Positions 1 to 8,538 of a DNA stretch of 37,347 bases are shown in pieces. How positions within the stretch are numbered: position 1 is the first letter of the stretch; the number at the start of each line of letters is the position of its first letter. The notes under the pieces were generated by a model. It was not told the origin of the DNA. It saw only the letters and a program-made list of their open reading frames with translations, and did no database searches. A program made the position numbers and the translations under genes. Source of the DNA: Bacillus zhangzhouensis (lineage in GTDB: Bacteria > Bacillota > Bacilli > Bacillales > Bacillaceae); NCBI RefSeq assembly GCF_000715205.1, contig NZ_JOTP01000025.1, positions 1 to 37,347 on the forward strand, given 5' to 3'.

Positions 1-20
1 GCCCTTGTTGGGCTTTTTTT
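1..20 (+). terminator. Partial terminator hairpin at the left edge
   Basis: GCCC-ttgtt-GGGC followed by seven T on the plus strand forms a small intrinsic terminator. It would serve a plus-strand gene lying left of the window, or act in both directions and also end the minus-strand collagen-like gene, whose T tract would then lie outside the window. Confidence 0.5.
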
Positions 21-24
21 GTAC

Positions 25-1550
<1,526 letters not shown>

Positions 1551-1623
1551 TTTAACCCTCCTCAATCTATTCTTGATAGACTATGATCTAGTGATCTTCG
1601 AAGATTGTGCGATTATCCCAGAC

Positions 1624-2292
1624 TTAAAGCTTTATTTTTTTCGTTTGTACCATGTTTAATTGTATGTCTAATCGCGCTTTCACTTTTTTAGTGGCTTGTT
1701 TCTTTAAAATCAACATCATATCTTTCACAGTAATCGCTCGACTTTCTCCTTTTTGGACACATATGTCATGACATGCTTTTTTCGTTTGAATCCTCACAGA
1801 GATTGGCACATCCTGATCATCTTGATGATGCAAAACAACTGTTGCCGTATTCAGTAACTTTGTTTCATTACGCCATATTTCAAACGAACTGAGTGATGTT
1901 GAAAAACAAAGAAGGATGTGGTGAGGTTCTATATTCTTTAGAATGAGAGCGTCATATACGGGCAGTTCTACTTCACTCATTCCGCATAAAAAAGACAGAT
2001 CCACAAGAATTCTTGAACTGGATCGATACAAGACTTTCTGGCAGCACGCCGATCTCATGCAGCACGGTACAAGGAGTTCTAAAACCACACAATTCTGTTC
2101 TTCATTGATAGAAATCAAAGAAAAATAGCAAGTCTTAAACACACTTTTTTCAAAGAACACCCATGAATAGAAAGGTTCCCCGTCTTCCATGATGAGCAAA
2201 AAAGGAGAACTCATTGAACGTTTGTGAGTAAAGCCTTCGTTCTTTGTTTTATTGTTTACCTCTTTCAGTTTACTCATCAGCAGGTTTGTCAC
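1624..2292 (-). CDS. CotY/CotZ-like protein with Ena-like C-terminal segment
   Basis: 222 aa with a GTG start at 2292; no strong Shine-Dalgarno is visible and ATG at 2277 is the alternative. Residues 29-80 follow the CotY/CotZ exosporium pattern (SPFLLIMEDGEPF, then F-x-T-C-Y-F and NCVVLELLVPCC) and the region is Cys-rich (Cys 55, 68, 77, 78, 83, 84, 103). Residues 182-192 (GESRAITVKDM) repeat the Ena signature seen in the next gene. A protein that combines a coat/exosporium self-assembly domain with an Ena-like domain fits an anchor that docks a fibre on the spore surface, as described for ExsL of B. cereus L-ENA fibres. That function is inferred. Confidence 0.6.
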   Translation of the reverse strand: MTNLLMSKLKEVNNKTKNEGFTHKRSMSSPFLLIMEDGEPFYSWVFFEKSVFKTCYFSLISINEEQNCVVLELLVPCCMRSACCQKVLYRSSSRILVDLSFLCGMSEVELPVYDALILKNIEPHHILLCFSTSLSSFEIWRNETKLLNTATVVLHHQDDQDVPISVRIQTKKACHDICVQKGESRAITVKDMMLILKKQATKKVKARLDIQLNMVQTKKIKL

Positions 2293-2339
2293 TTTCCATC
2301 AGCCCAATTCAATGCTGTATACAAATCCATATGGTCTTT

Positions 2340-2366
2340 TATCATATGTGCGTTTGACTATTTTGT
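2340..2366 (-). promoter_or_regulatory. Sigma-K-type promoter of the spore appendage cluster
   Basis: Read on the minus strand, AC lies 16 bases before CATATGATA, an exact match to the sigma-K form AC-N16-CATAnnnTA. It sits about 50 bases upstream of the first gene of the cluster. Sigma-K is the late mother-cell sigma factor, so this timing fits coat or exosporium appendage genes. Confidence 0.7.
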
Positions 2367-2415
2367 GCGATTGGTCTTTAGATCACCGCTTGTGGCCATC
2401 AATCGTGAGCTCATC

Positions 2416-2444
2416 TTTTCATTTATCTTGTTTCTCTATATAAT
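2416..2444 (+). promoter_or_regulatory. Sigma-A-like promoter for the tRNA-like RNA and fra
   Basis: TTTTCA and TATAAT separated by 17 bases; the -10 is a consensus match and the -35 matches four of six. Transcription would start near 2451, about a dozen bases before the tRNA-like fold, so the RNA is probably made and may lead into fra. Confidence 0.6.
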
Positions 2445-2462
2445 ATGATCAAGAACTTCAGT

Positions 2463-2585
2463 GCCTCAGTAGCTCTAGAAGGATAGAGACCGTAAAACAA
2501 ATTGTAGCTGGCGGGTCGCAAAGCAGTCAGTGAAATTCCGTAGGGAAGTTACGAAAGGAGTGCGGGTTTGAATCCCGTCTGAGGC
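2463..2585 (+). ncRNA. tRNA-like RNA with a 53-nt insertion in the anticodon arm
   Basis: A 7-bp acceptor stem (GCCTCAG 2463-2469 with CTGAGGC 2579-2585) encloses a D-arm-like TAGCTC…GGATAGAG (GCTC 2472-2475, GAG 2486-2488, GG in the loop) and a T arm (GCGGG 2562-2566 with CCCGT 2574-2578, 7-nt loop TTTGAAT, so position 56 is T instead of C). A 5-bp stem at the anticodon-arm position (CGTAA 2491-2495 with TTACG 2549-2553) holds a 53-nt loop with its own TTCC-GTAG-GGAA hairpin instead of a 7-nt anticodon loop. CCA is not encoded. At 123 nt it is longer than class II tRNAs and much shorter than tmRNA. Function unknown; it could be a charged non-decoding RNA, a tRNA relic, or a structured leader of fra. 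Confidence 0.6.
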
Positions 2586-2619
2586 TTATGAGGTCGATGG
2601 AAATGGAGGATAAAAAATC

Positions 2620-2991
2620 ATGCATGTGTTTGAAGAATATGTAAGCAACATTGGTAACCCAGAGCTAAAGCAGCGCACTCAAGACATCTTACAATGGATT
2701 GAAGACACATTTCCTCAATTAGAGCCAAGAATTGCATGGAATCAGCCCATGTTCACAGATCACGGGACGTTTATTATTGGGTTTAGTGTTGCAAAACATC
2801 ACATTTCTGTCGCACCAGAAGGAAAAGGAATTGATCACTTTTCAGCTGAAATTGTACAAGCTGGTTATGATCATGGAAAAAAGATGTTTCGCATGAAAGA
2901 AAGCTTCCCCATTGATTATCCTCTACTAAAAAAAATCATTGAATTTAATATTGAAGACAAAGCGATTTGTCCAACGTTTTGGCGAAAATAA
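2620..2991 (+). CDS. fra: Frataxin-like iron chaperone Fra (DUF1801)
   Basis: 123 aa. The central stretch WNQPMFTDHGTFIIGFSV and the C-terminus CPTFWRK are as remembered for B. subtilis YdhG/Fra, a DUF1801 protein proposed to deliver iron for Fe-S cluster assembly in the cytoplasm. GGAGG lies eight bases before the ATG. The start codon follows the tRNA-like element by 34 bases, so both may share the promoter at 2416-2444. A strong terminator follows directly, making this a short transcription unit. Confidence 0.85.
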   Translation: MHVFEEYVSNIGNPELKQRTQDILQWIEDTFPQLEPRIAWNQPMFTDHGTFIIGFSVAKHHISVAPEGKGIDHFSAEIVQAGYDHGKKMFRMKESFPIDYPLLKKIIEFNIEDKAICPTFWRK

Positions 2992-2993
2992 TC

Positions 2994-3034
2994 AACACCC
3001 CGATCTGAGTCGATAACAGATCGGGGTGTTTTAC
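2994..3034 (+). terminator. Intrinsic terminator after fra
   Basis: A perfect 14-bp stem (AACACCCCGATCTG with CAGATCGGGGTGTT) around a 9-nt loop, followed by TTTT. The arms read as AACACC on the other strand too, so it may also stop the convergent PAP2 gene. Confidence 0.9.
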
Positions 3035-3047
3035 TACACCTTACATT

Positions 3048-3629
3048 TTATTTGCTTCTCTTCCTTACACATTTCTGTTCAATCCATTCATAACAGGCCA
3101 AGATGGTATCAACACCCCTTTGGAATATCGGCAAACCAATAACAGCGACCGCTGTTAAACATGCTATGACAGCACCTACTAAGACATCAAATGGATAATG
3201 AACACCTACCCAAATTCTTGAAAATCCAACAGTACAGGCAATGATCAGCCAATAAATATGGCGTTTGTGAAACAGCCAAAAGATCAGGCAAATAGAAAAG
3301 ATAAAAATTGTGTGATCACTCGGAAAAGAGTTATTCACTTCCTTATGGATCAGAAGATTGACGTGACTCATTTCTGCAAAGGGCTGCTGATTGAAATAAA
3401 AGGCCCCAGCGACTTTCCCAAGTAACTCTGCCAATATGAAGGTAAGTCCGGCAGATATGATCATCTTCCTATTTTTTTCGCTTCGATTTCGAAACCATAT
3501 GAATAGACACATGAGCGCTACTAACAGCACAGTATATTCAGCTAATCCAATGAATATCGGATTCAAGTGACCATGATCGATACTGAGCTGATTCACCCAC
3601 CTAAACAAACGTTCATTATACTCCTGCAT
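3048..3629 (-). CDS. PAP2-family membrane phosphatase, BcrC-like undecaprenyl-diphosphatase
   Basis: 193 aa with several membrane segments. PAP2 motif 2 (SFPSDHT, about 101-107) and motif 3 (SR-x6-H-x3-D in SRIWVGVHYPFDV) are intact and match BcrC-type enzymes, which recycle undecaprenyl pyrophosphate at the outer membrane face and give bacitracin tolerance. Motif 1 reads YFNQQPF where BcrC has YFEPRPF, so the usual Arg is Gln; this makes substrate and activity less certain. Monocistronic, convergent with fra. It could instead be a paralogue of BcrC with another lipid phosphate substrate. Confidence 0.75.
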   Translation of the reverse strand: MQEYNERLFRWVNQLSIDHGHLNPIFIGLAEYTVLLVALMCLFIWFRNRSEKNRKMIISAGLTFILAELLGKVAGAFYFNQQPFAEMSHVNLLIHKEVNNSFPSDHTIFIFSICLIFWLFHKRHIYWLIIACTVGFSRIWVGVHYPFDVLVGAVIACLTAVAVIGLPIFQRGVDTILACYEWIEQKCVRKRSK

Positions 3630-3791
3630 CTCATTTCATCCCTTTTTACTCGATTTATGACAAGGATAATTGAAATGAGATGCCTGCTCCATCGATCGAA
3701 CGAACAAAACTGAGGAAACATATCACATTTTTGTCACGTCGTTGTCACCTGAACATCAATCAGAAAACCCTCATCCTTTTCATAACAGGAT

Positions 3792-4334
3792 CTATTGAGA
3801 GTGATTTTGCTCCCATTCCTTTTTCAGCAAAGCATATTGATAGGTGTTTTCATATTTAGGTGTGCCATCCTCATATGTAGTAAATGAAATAAACTCAAGA
3901 AAAAGGCCTTCTTTCCGCATCCCTAATCGCTCACATAATGTTTGTGAGCGGTCATTATCATCCTCTACGTATGCATAAAGCCGCCTCGCCCCCTTGTCCT
4001 CAAATAAATAGGACAAGAGAGCTTCAGCACTCTCACGCGCATATCCCTTCCCTTCATATGCTGCATTGAAATTCCAGCCAATTGAATACGTGTCAGGCTC
4101 CTCCTTCAAATGAAACAACTCACCGATAATCTGTTGACTTTCTTTTAAACAAACTGCTACATATGAATGATCTTCTTTTCTCTTTTGTACCTTATCGGCA
4201 GCTTCCTCTAATGTAGAGATTCGATCATCGAGAAAACAATTTACTCTTGGATGAGACAAGTACTCAAGCATTCCTGCCGCATCTTCATCGCGAAACGGTC
4301 TAAGAATTAACCGATTCGTTTCTAATTGATTCAT
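3792..4334 (-). CDS. GNAT-family N-acetyltransferase (RimJ/RimL type)
   Basis: 180 aa. The N-terminus LETNRLILRPFRDEDA and the acetyl-CoA loop region (NAAYEGKGYARESAEALL, about 88-105) are typical of RimJ/RimL-like GNAT enzymes, with the closing strand RLYAYVEDDNDRSQTLCERL. These transfer acetyl from acetyl-CoA to amines of proteins or small molecules; the substrate cannot be told. It is divergent from the macro-domain gene and shares a 122-bp spacer with it. Confidence 0.8.
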   Translation of the reverse strand: MNQLETNRLILRPFRDEDAAGMLEYLSHPRVNCFLDDRISTLEEAADKVQKRKEDHSYVAVCLKESQQIIGELFHLKEEPDTYSIGWNFNAAYEGKGYARESAEALLSYLFEDKGARRLYAYVEDDNDRSQTLCERLGMRKEGLFLEFISFTTYEDGTPKYENTYQYALLKKEWEQNHSQ

Positions 4335-4405
4335 AAACGACTCCTCACTGTTTCTTCAACTAAACTCATCAAAAACATTTTGGCTATTAAATAACATGAT
4401 CACAA

Positions 4406-4440
4406 CTGATAAAATAGAACATAAGTTTCTATTTTATCAG
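4406..4440. promoter_or_regulatory. Perfect 14-bp inverted repeat before the macro-domain gene
   Basis: CTGATAAAATAGAA and its exact complement TTCTATTTTATCAG are separated by 7 nt. The left arm covers a possible -10 (TAAAAT 4410-4415, with TTAAAT 17 bases upstream), and the right arm ends directly before the Shine-Dalgarno. It can act as an operator or an RNA hairpin in the 5' leader. No T run follows, so it is not a normal terminator. Confidence 0.55.
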
Positions 4441-4456
4441 AAAGGGGTTAATTGAT

Positions 4457-4918
4457 ATGATCAAAACGGTGGATGGCAACATCTTAGAGGCAAGTGAAGA
4501 CATCATCTGTCACCAGGTGAACTGTAAAGGGGTCATGGGAGCTGGATTAGCCAAACAGATCAAAAGCAAATATCCGAATGTGTACAAAGATTACAAACAA
4601 TTATGTACAGAACAAGGAGATGACTTGTTGAGCTCTGTTCAACTCATCACAACAAGCGACGGAAAAACCATTGCCAACTTTTTTGCACAAGCCGGGTACG
4701 GAAGAAAAAGAAAGCAAACCGACTACGACGCCTTACGCAGCTGCTTTCAAAGCCTAAAGGAAACAGTGACACATTCACTGGAAGAGAAAAACCGAACTTC
4801 CATCGCCATTCCTTATGGGATCGGCTGCGGATTGGCGGGCGGCGACTGGACGATTGTCGAAGATATGATTGAAGAGGTACTTGGTGATTGTGAAGTGACG
4901 ATTTATCGGTTTAGATAA
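4457..4918 (+). CDS. Macro-domain ADP-ribose-binding protein
   Basis: 153 aa, a single macro domain. The ADP-ribose loops are visible: DGNILEA, HQVNCKGVMGAGLA (about 20-33) and IPYGIGCGLAGGDW (about 118-131). This subfamily includes ADP-ribose-1''-phosphate phosphatases of the Poa1p type and enzymes that remove ADP-ribose from nucleic acid or protein, including the antitoxin DarG. No DarT-like toxin is adjacent. AAAGGGG lies upstream of the ATG. The preceding inverted repeat suggests tight control. The exact substrate is not determinable here. Confidence 0.85.
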   Translation: MIKTVDGNILEASEDIICHQVNCKGVMGAGLAKQIKSKYPNVYKDYKQLCTEQGDDLLSSVQLITTSDGKTIANFFAQAGYGRKRKQTDYDALRSCFQSLKETVTHSLEEKNRTSIAIPYGIGCGLAGGDWTIVEDMIEEVLGDCEVTIYRFR

Positions 4919-4966
4919 AGGGAAATGAGATATTCTTATGAAAATTGTAAATACAGGTATACAAAA

Positions 4967-4987
4967 ACCCTCCTTAATTTGGAGGGT
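4967..4987 (-). terminator. Terminator of the toxin-immunity operon
   Basis: ACCCTCC and GGAGGGT around a 7-nt loop; on the minus strand the stem is followed by a T-rich run. It lies seven bases past the immunity gene stop and could also serve the convergent macro-domain gene. Confidence 0.75.
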
Positions 4988-4993
4988 AAAGAG

Positions 4994-5476
4994 CTAATTG
5001 TTGTTTTCTTCTTTATTTTTTAAATAATTCAGGACAGCTTCTTTATCGTCCTCATCGTCGGGTAAAAATCCAAACGTGTCATATTCCCAAACTGCTATTC
5101 TTTGATCCCCATCAATTCCTAATGAATAAATATCTTCGTACCCATACTCAATCGAGAATTTCCCTGGTTGCTCCAGCTTTAAAATTGCTGTCGTCCAATC
5201 TCCTAATCCGCTTTTTACATATTTCTTTTTCAAGTCTTCAAAAGAATGGAGAAGTTTTAATAATAGCTGTTTATAAATAGTGTTGCTAACACTGTAATTT
5301 TCAGGAATATTATGACCATATATCAATTCTTCATTACCTAGGTTGCAGAAATAAAAGTTCACTTCTGACGAATCATCAACGATTTCTGCATACATCCAAA
5401 CTTTATCCCATTCCACAGGAATCATTTCATTTATTATTTCTGCTATTTCTTTATAGTTTTCTTCTATTTTTTCCAT
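4994..5476 (-). CDS. YezG-family (DUF600) immunity protein
   Basis: 160 aa, acidic, no signal or membrane segment. The start EENYKEIAEIINEMIPVEWDKV and the strand pattern with WMYAEIVDDSSEVNFYF match the YezG/DUF600 family, immunity partners of YeeF-type LXG nuclease toxins. Its Shine-Dalgarno GGAGG lies inside the last codons of the toxin gene, with only 3 nt between the toxin stop and this ATG, so translation is coupled. It is expected to bind and neutralise the toxin C-terminus in the producer cell. Confidence 0.8.
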   Translation of the reverse strand: MEKIEENYKEIAEIINEMIPVEWDKVWMYAEIVDDSSEVNFYFCNLGNEELIYGHNIPENYSVSNTIYKQLLLKLLHSFEDLKKKYVKSGLGDWTTAILKLEQPGKFSIEYGYEDIYSLGIDGDQRIAVWEYDTFGFLPDDEDDKEAVLNYLKNKEENNN

Positions 5477-5479
5477 GCT

Positions 5480-7405
5480 TCAACCTCCTAGTTTATTTTT
5501 AATAGTTCTAAATCTCTTTTGCTCTCCGATTTTATATTCTACAAGAAATTCTGCAGGTCTTAATGAATCATTCTTATAGACAGGTTCGATTTTAACCTCT
5601 ACATGCTTTGGAGGGTCAGCCATTAATGCTTTTTTCCACTTCTGTTCCATCTCATACCATTTCCCGCCACTACGATTAATCTGTGAATTCATCGGAAGTA
5701 GGTTATCAATATCCCCAGAACCTTTAAAAATAGATGCGATTAAATGACCTCCATCATCATCTAGTAATCGATCCGGCTTGCCTGAATTGGATTGGGCGTA
5801 TTGGTTTCTTTTAACCTCTCCGTATTTTAAATCACTTGCTTCAACTTTGACAATGCGGCCATAGTGATCCGTTGTGTAGGTGTAGCCTTGTTTAGTTGCA
5901 TAAACGACATTCGGTTTTAATACTTTTTTGCGTTTCCACCTTACATAATGATCTCCGTATTTGACGACGGTCGGTGGTGATTTCGGTGCTGGTAATCGCC
6001 TTCCCGTTTTGGAGATTCCATAGCCTGAATCATTATCTAAACGTTTTGCCATAGAAAGAAGTTTATTTTTGATATTCTCCCCGTCAAAAACGTTATACGG
6101 TAGTTTCCCTCCACCAGCTATTTGAAACTTTGGTGAGTACGGCAATAGATTCGGAATGGAGACATTATCTATTGATTTTGCCCCTTGTTCAAGTCCTTTT
6201 TTAACGGTTGTTTTAGCGGCAGTTGTTCCCGTTTTTGTCATGGCTCCTGCACCTTTAGAACCAAAAGCAATTTCTGCTAGAGAGCCTGCGGCATATGCAA
6301 ACCAGTGTGATCTTGAGTAGGCATCACCTTCAATGACCTCTTTTTGGAATGAGTCTGAAATTGATTTTCCAATCGCTTTCGATGTTTCAATCGGATGAGA
6401 AACAGCTGTCACAACTGATTCTACAGCCCCACCAGGGTCAGTGACAAGATCATATATTCCGGTCACTGTGTCTTTTGCCACATCGTATATACCAACTGCT
6501 GCGCCTTTTACACCATCAATAAAGACACTTGATGCTTCTTCCTGTGCTTTGATTTGGAGAAGCTGGCTGTAATACATTTTTTGATCATATGAGAGATTCT
6601 CATAACCTATCTCATCTACAATCTCAAAGTATTTCGCTTCTGACATACACGAAGGATCATTGAGCTTTTCTTTCAGTTCTTTGATTCTTCGTTTCTCTTT
6701 TTCTTCTTTTTTCACCTTTAAATATGCTTTCACTTGAGCATCGATTTTATCATGGTTCTTGTACACATCTGTCTTATGAAATGCTTTTGCATCATAATAC
6801 ATTGGCTGAGCGTTCTTTCCTTTTCCTGTAGCAGCCATCATCTTTGCATAAAAAGTTTTGAGGTGATTCTCAATCGCTTCTGACTTTGCGTATTCTGTTT
6901 TCAAATCATTGTCTATTTTATGTAAAACATCAATCGTCTCTTTTCTTTTTTTGTTCGCATCGTCTAAATGTTCATTGACTTCTTTACTTGAAAATACATT
7001 CAGCTCAATGAGATCACTGATGTCATCAAAAATGGTCGAGAGTGCCTCTTTTTGTTCTTTGACCATATCTTTATTGTTCTGAATCCCTTGTTTCAATTGA
7101 GTGTCTAAAAAGTGCTCATCAATAAAAGTACTCCCGCCTAATGATTCATCATCAAGCTTCCCTTTTACTCCATCTAAAAAAGACTTTTGCATATCAATAA
7201 AATCAAGATAAGTGTCCGTGTAAAGCGCAAGATCCACATAAAAGGCTTTAATATTGTCTGCACCTTTTCCAGTAAATTCATCACCTAACCCCGACACACT
7301 TTTTAATGCTTTTTTCACAAGTTTCATGTCTTCTTGAAGCTCATGATAGGCCTTTGACCTTTTTTCTATAGCTGATTGTAGCGATGGAGCATCTAATATC
7401 TTCAT
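5480..7405 (-). CDS. LXG polymorphic toxin with C-terminal nuclease (YeeF-like)
   Basis: 641 aa from the ATG at 7405, which has AAAGGAG upstream; a longer in-frame start at 7465 lacks family sequence. The N-terminal ~200 residues (MKILDAPSLQSAIEKRSKAY…) form the helical LXG domain used for export by the type VII (Yuk/Ess) system. A long coiled-coil linker follows, then a glycine-rich pretoxin region (about 320-400: VKGAAVGIYDVAKDTVTGIY). The tail carries DRLLDDDGGHLIA and NLLPMNSQINRSGGKWYEME, the His-centred signature of DNA/RNA non-specific endonucleases. It probably degrades nucleic acid in competitors. No WXG100 helper gene is next to it. Confidence 0.85.
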   Translation of the reverse strand: MKILDAPSLQSAIEKRSKAYHELQEDMKLVKKALKSVSGLGDEFTGKGADNIKAFYVDLALYTDTYLDFIDMQKSFLDGVKGKLDDESLGGSTFIDEHFLDTQLKQGIQNNKDMVKEQKEALSTIFDDISDLIELNVFSSKEVNEHLDDANKKRKETIDVLHKIDNDLKTEYAKSEAIENHLKTFYAKMMAATGKGKNAQPMYYDAKAFHKTDVYKNHDKIDAQVKAYLKVKKEEKEKRRIKELKEKLNDPSCMSEAKYFEIVDEIGYENLSYDQKMYYSQLLQIKAQEEASSVFIDGVKGAAVGIYDVAKDTVTGIYDLVTDPGGAVESVVTAVSHPIETSKAIGKSISDSFQKEVIEGDAYSRSHWFAYAAGSLAEIAFGSKGAGAMTKTGTTAAKTTVKKGLEQGAKSIDNVSIPNLLPYSPKFQIAGGGKLPYNVFDGENIKNKLLSMAKRLDNDSGYGISKTGRRLPAPKSPPTVVKYGDHYVRWKRKKVLKPNVVYATKQGYTYTTDHYGRIVKVEASDLKYGEVKRNQYAQSNSGKPDRLLDDDGGHLIASIFKGSGDIDNLLPMNSQINRSGGKWYEMEQKWKKALMADPPKHVEVKIEPVYKNDSLRPAEFLVEYKIGEQKRFRTIKNKLGG

Positions 7406-7719
7406 ATAAAAAAGACTCCTTTTATGGCATATTCTTTTACTAGAATACCATAAGGAGTCTGACACTTTAATCCACTTTATCGTTTTTTAACCAATTACAG
7501 AGCTGCCTCTTGATGCAACTGTTATTTTTTCAGGTTTAGTAACTGCACTAGGAATCACTCCGTGGATCGTTGTTATATCCTGCAAACACATGCACTCATT
7601 TTCAAATACCGTTGTAAAGAAACTGGTGAACCTAAAATTTTTTTACCACATGGAGACCTTCTTCTAAAAAATCACCATGATTATTTAATCACTTTGACCC
7701 TGCACCTTCTAAACTAGTA
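7406..7719. other. Intergenic region with relics of coding sequence
   Basis: No intact gene. On the plus strand short open stretches read like leftovers of a protein: 7494-7583 (ITELPLDATVIFSGLVTALG, hydrophobic) and 7604-7697 (KYRCKETGEPKIFLPHGDLL) in different frames. I cannot name the parent gene. The toxin promoter should lie in the left part, but I see no clear match. Confidence 0.35.
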
Positions 7720-8538
7720 TTAATCTAATGCATATTTAAGTATATGTGCTAACAAAATACTAGGTTGGTCTTCTTGAACTAAATGACCAGCATTTGAGAT
7801 AGTAACATATGACGCATCAGGGATTTTACCAGATAATTGCTCTCCTTTCTCTATTGGTATCCAAGTATCTTCTTCTCCCCAGATGATTAAAGTAGGAACG
7901 CACACTTCGTCGTAGAGAGACTCAATTTCATCTGTATATTTCTGGCTGGCTTGTGCGATTTGTCTGTAAAAAGCTTCTTTTCCTACATGACCTAACCAAG
8001 GTTCTTTAATGCCCTTTAGGGTATCTGTGTCCATTTCCCTAAACATAGCACCTTGCACATAAGTAGAAATAACAGATTCATGAATATAATCAGGTAGTCC
8101 TTGAAATGCCTTTTCATAATGATTCACATGTGAAAAGAATTCAGATCCCCAAGGAGCTATCGCAACAGGATCTATTAATATCATCTTTTTAAAAGAGCGA
8201 TTATTTAACAGATGTGCTCTCAATGCTGTTGTACCACCAAAGTCGTGCCCAACTATAATGGGGTTGTTTAATCCCCAATGATCTAGTAACTCATTAAGGA
8301 TTTTATTTTGTACACCCAGAGAGACATCCATTTCTTTTTTTTCTGATTTACCGTACCCAAGTAGGTCGTAATAGTAAACTTTAAACCATTGGCTGAGACC
8401 TGGGATTATATGTCGCCAATTAAATGATGACCAAGGAGTTCCATGCACCAAAACTAACGGAGGTCCTTCTCCACTCACCGCATATTTTACATTTCCATAG
8501 GTTGAATGATAAGTCTCTGACAGCTTGAATTTTACCAT
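7720..8538 (-). CDS. Alpha/beta-hydrolase, epoxide hydrolase/dehalogenase type
   Basis: 272 aa. The oxyanion region HGTPW (32-36), the nucleophile elbow GHDFGG with Asp99 as the likely nucleophile, the acid in WGEEDTW and the His in NAGHLVQED complete the triad. An Asp instead of a Ser in the elbow is typical of epoxide hydrolases and haloalkane or fluoroacetate dehalogenases, though the substrate is unknown. The ATG overlaps the end of the CGNR regulator gene by 7 bp, so the two are cotranscribed and probably coupled. Cytoplasmic; no signal peptide. Confidence 0.8.
   Translation of the reverse strand: MVKFKLSETYHSTYGNVKYAVSGEGPPLVLVHGTPWSSFNWRHIIPGLSQWFKVYYYDLLGYGKSEKKEMDVSLGVQNKILNELLDHWGLNNPIIVGHDFGGTTALRAHLLNNRSFKKMILIDPVAIAPWGSEFFSHVNHYEKAFQGLPDYIHESVISTYVQGAMFREMDTDTLKGIKEPWLGHVGKEAFYRQIAQASQKYTDEIESLYDEVCVPTLIIWGEEDTWIPIEKGEQLSGKIPDASYVTISNAGHLVQEDQPSILLAHILKYALD

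Noticed and set aside
2439..2447. Second CATATTATA on the minus strand as another sigma-K -10
   Set aside because: The only AC upstream is at 14 bp spacing, and the site lies further from the gene; the 2340-2366 site is an exact match at 16 bp.
2463..2585. Ordinary tRNA or class II tRNA
   Set aside because: No 7-nt anticodon loop can be drawn; the length of 123 nt exceeds Leu/Ser/Tyr tRNAs, and the extra sequence is in the anticodon position instead of the variable arm.
2463..2585. tmRNA or group I intron in a tRNA
   Set aside because: No tag reading frame and too short for tmRNA; 53 nt is far below a group I intron and no conserved core was seen.
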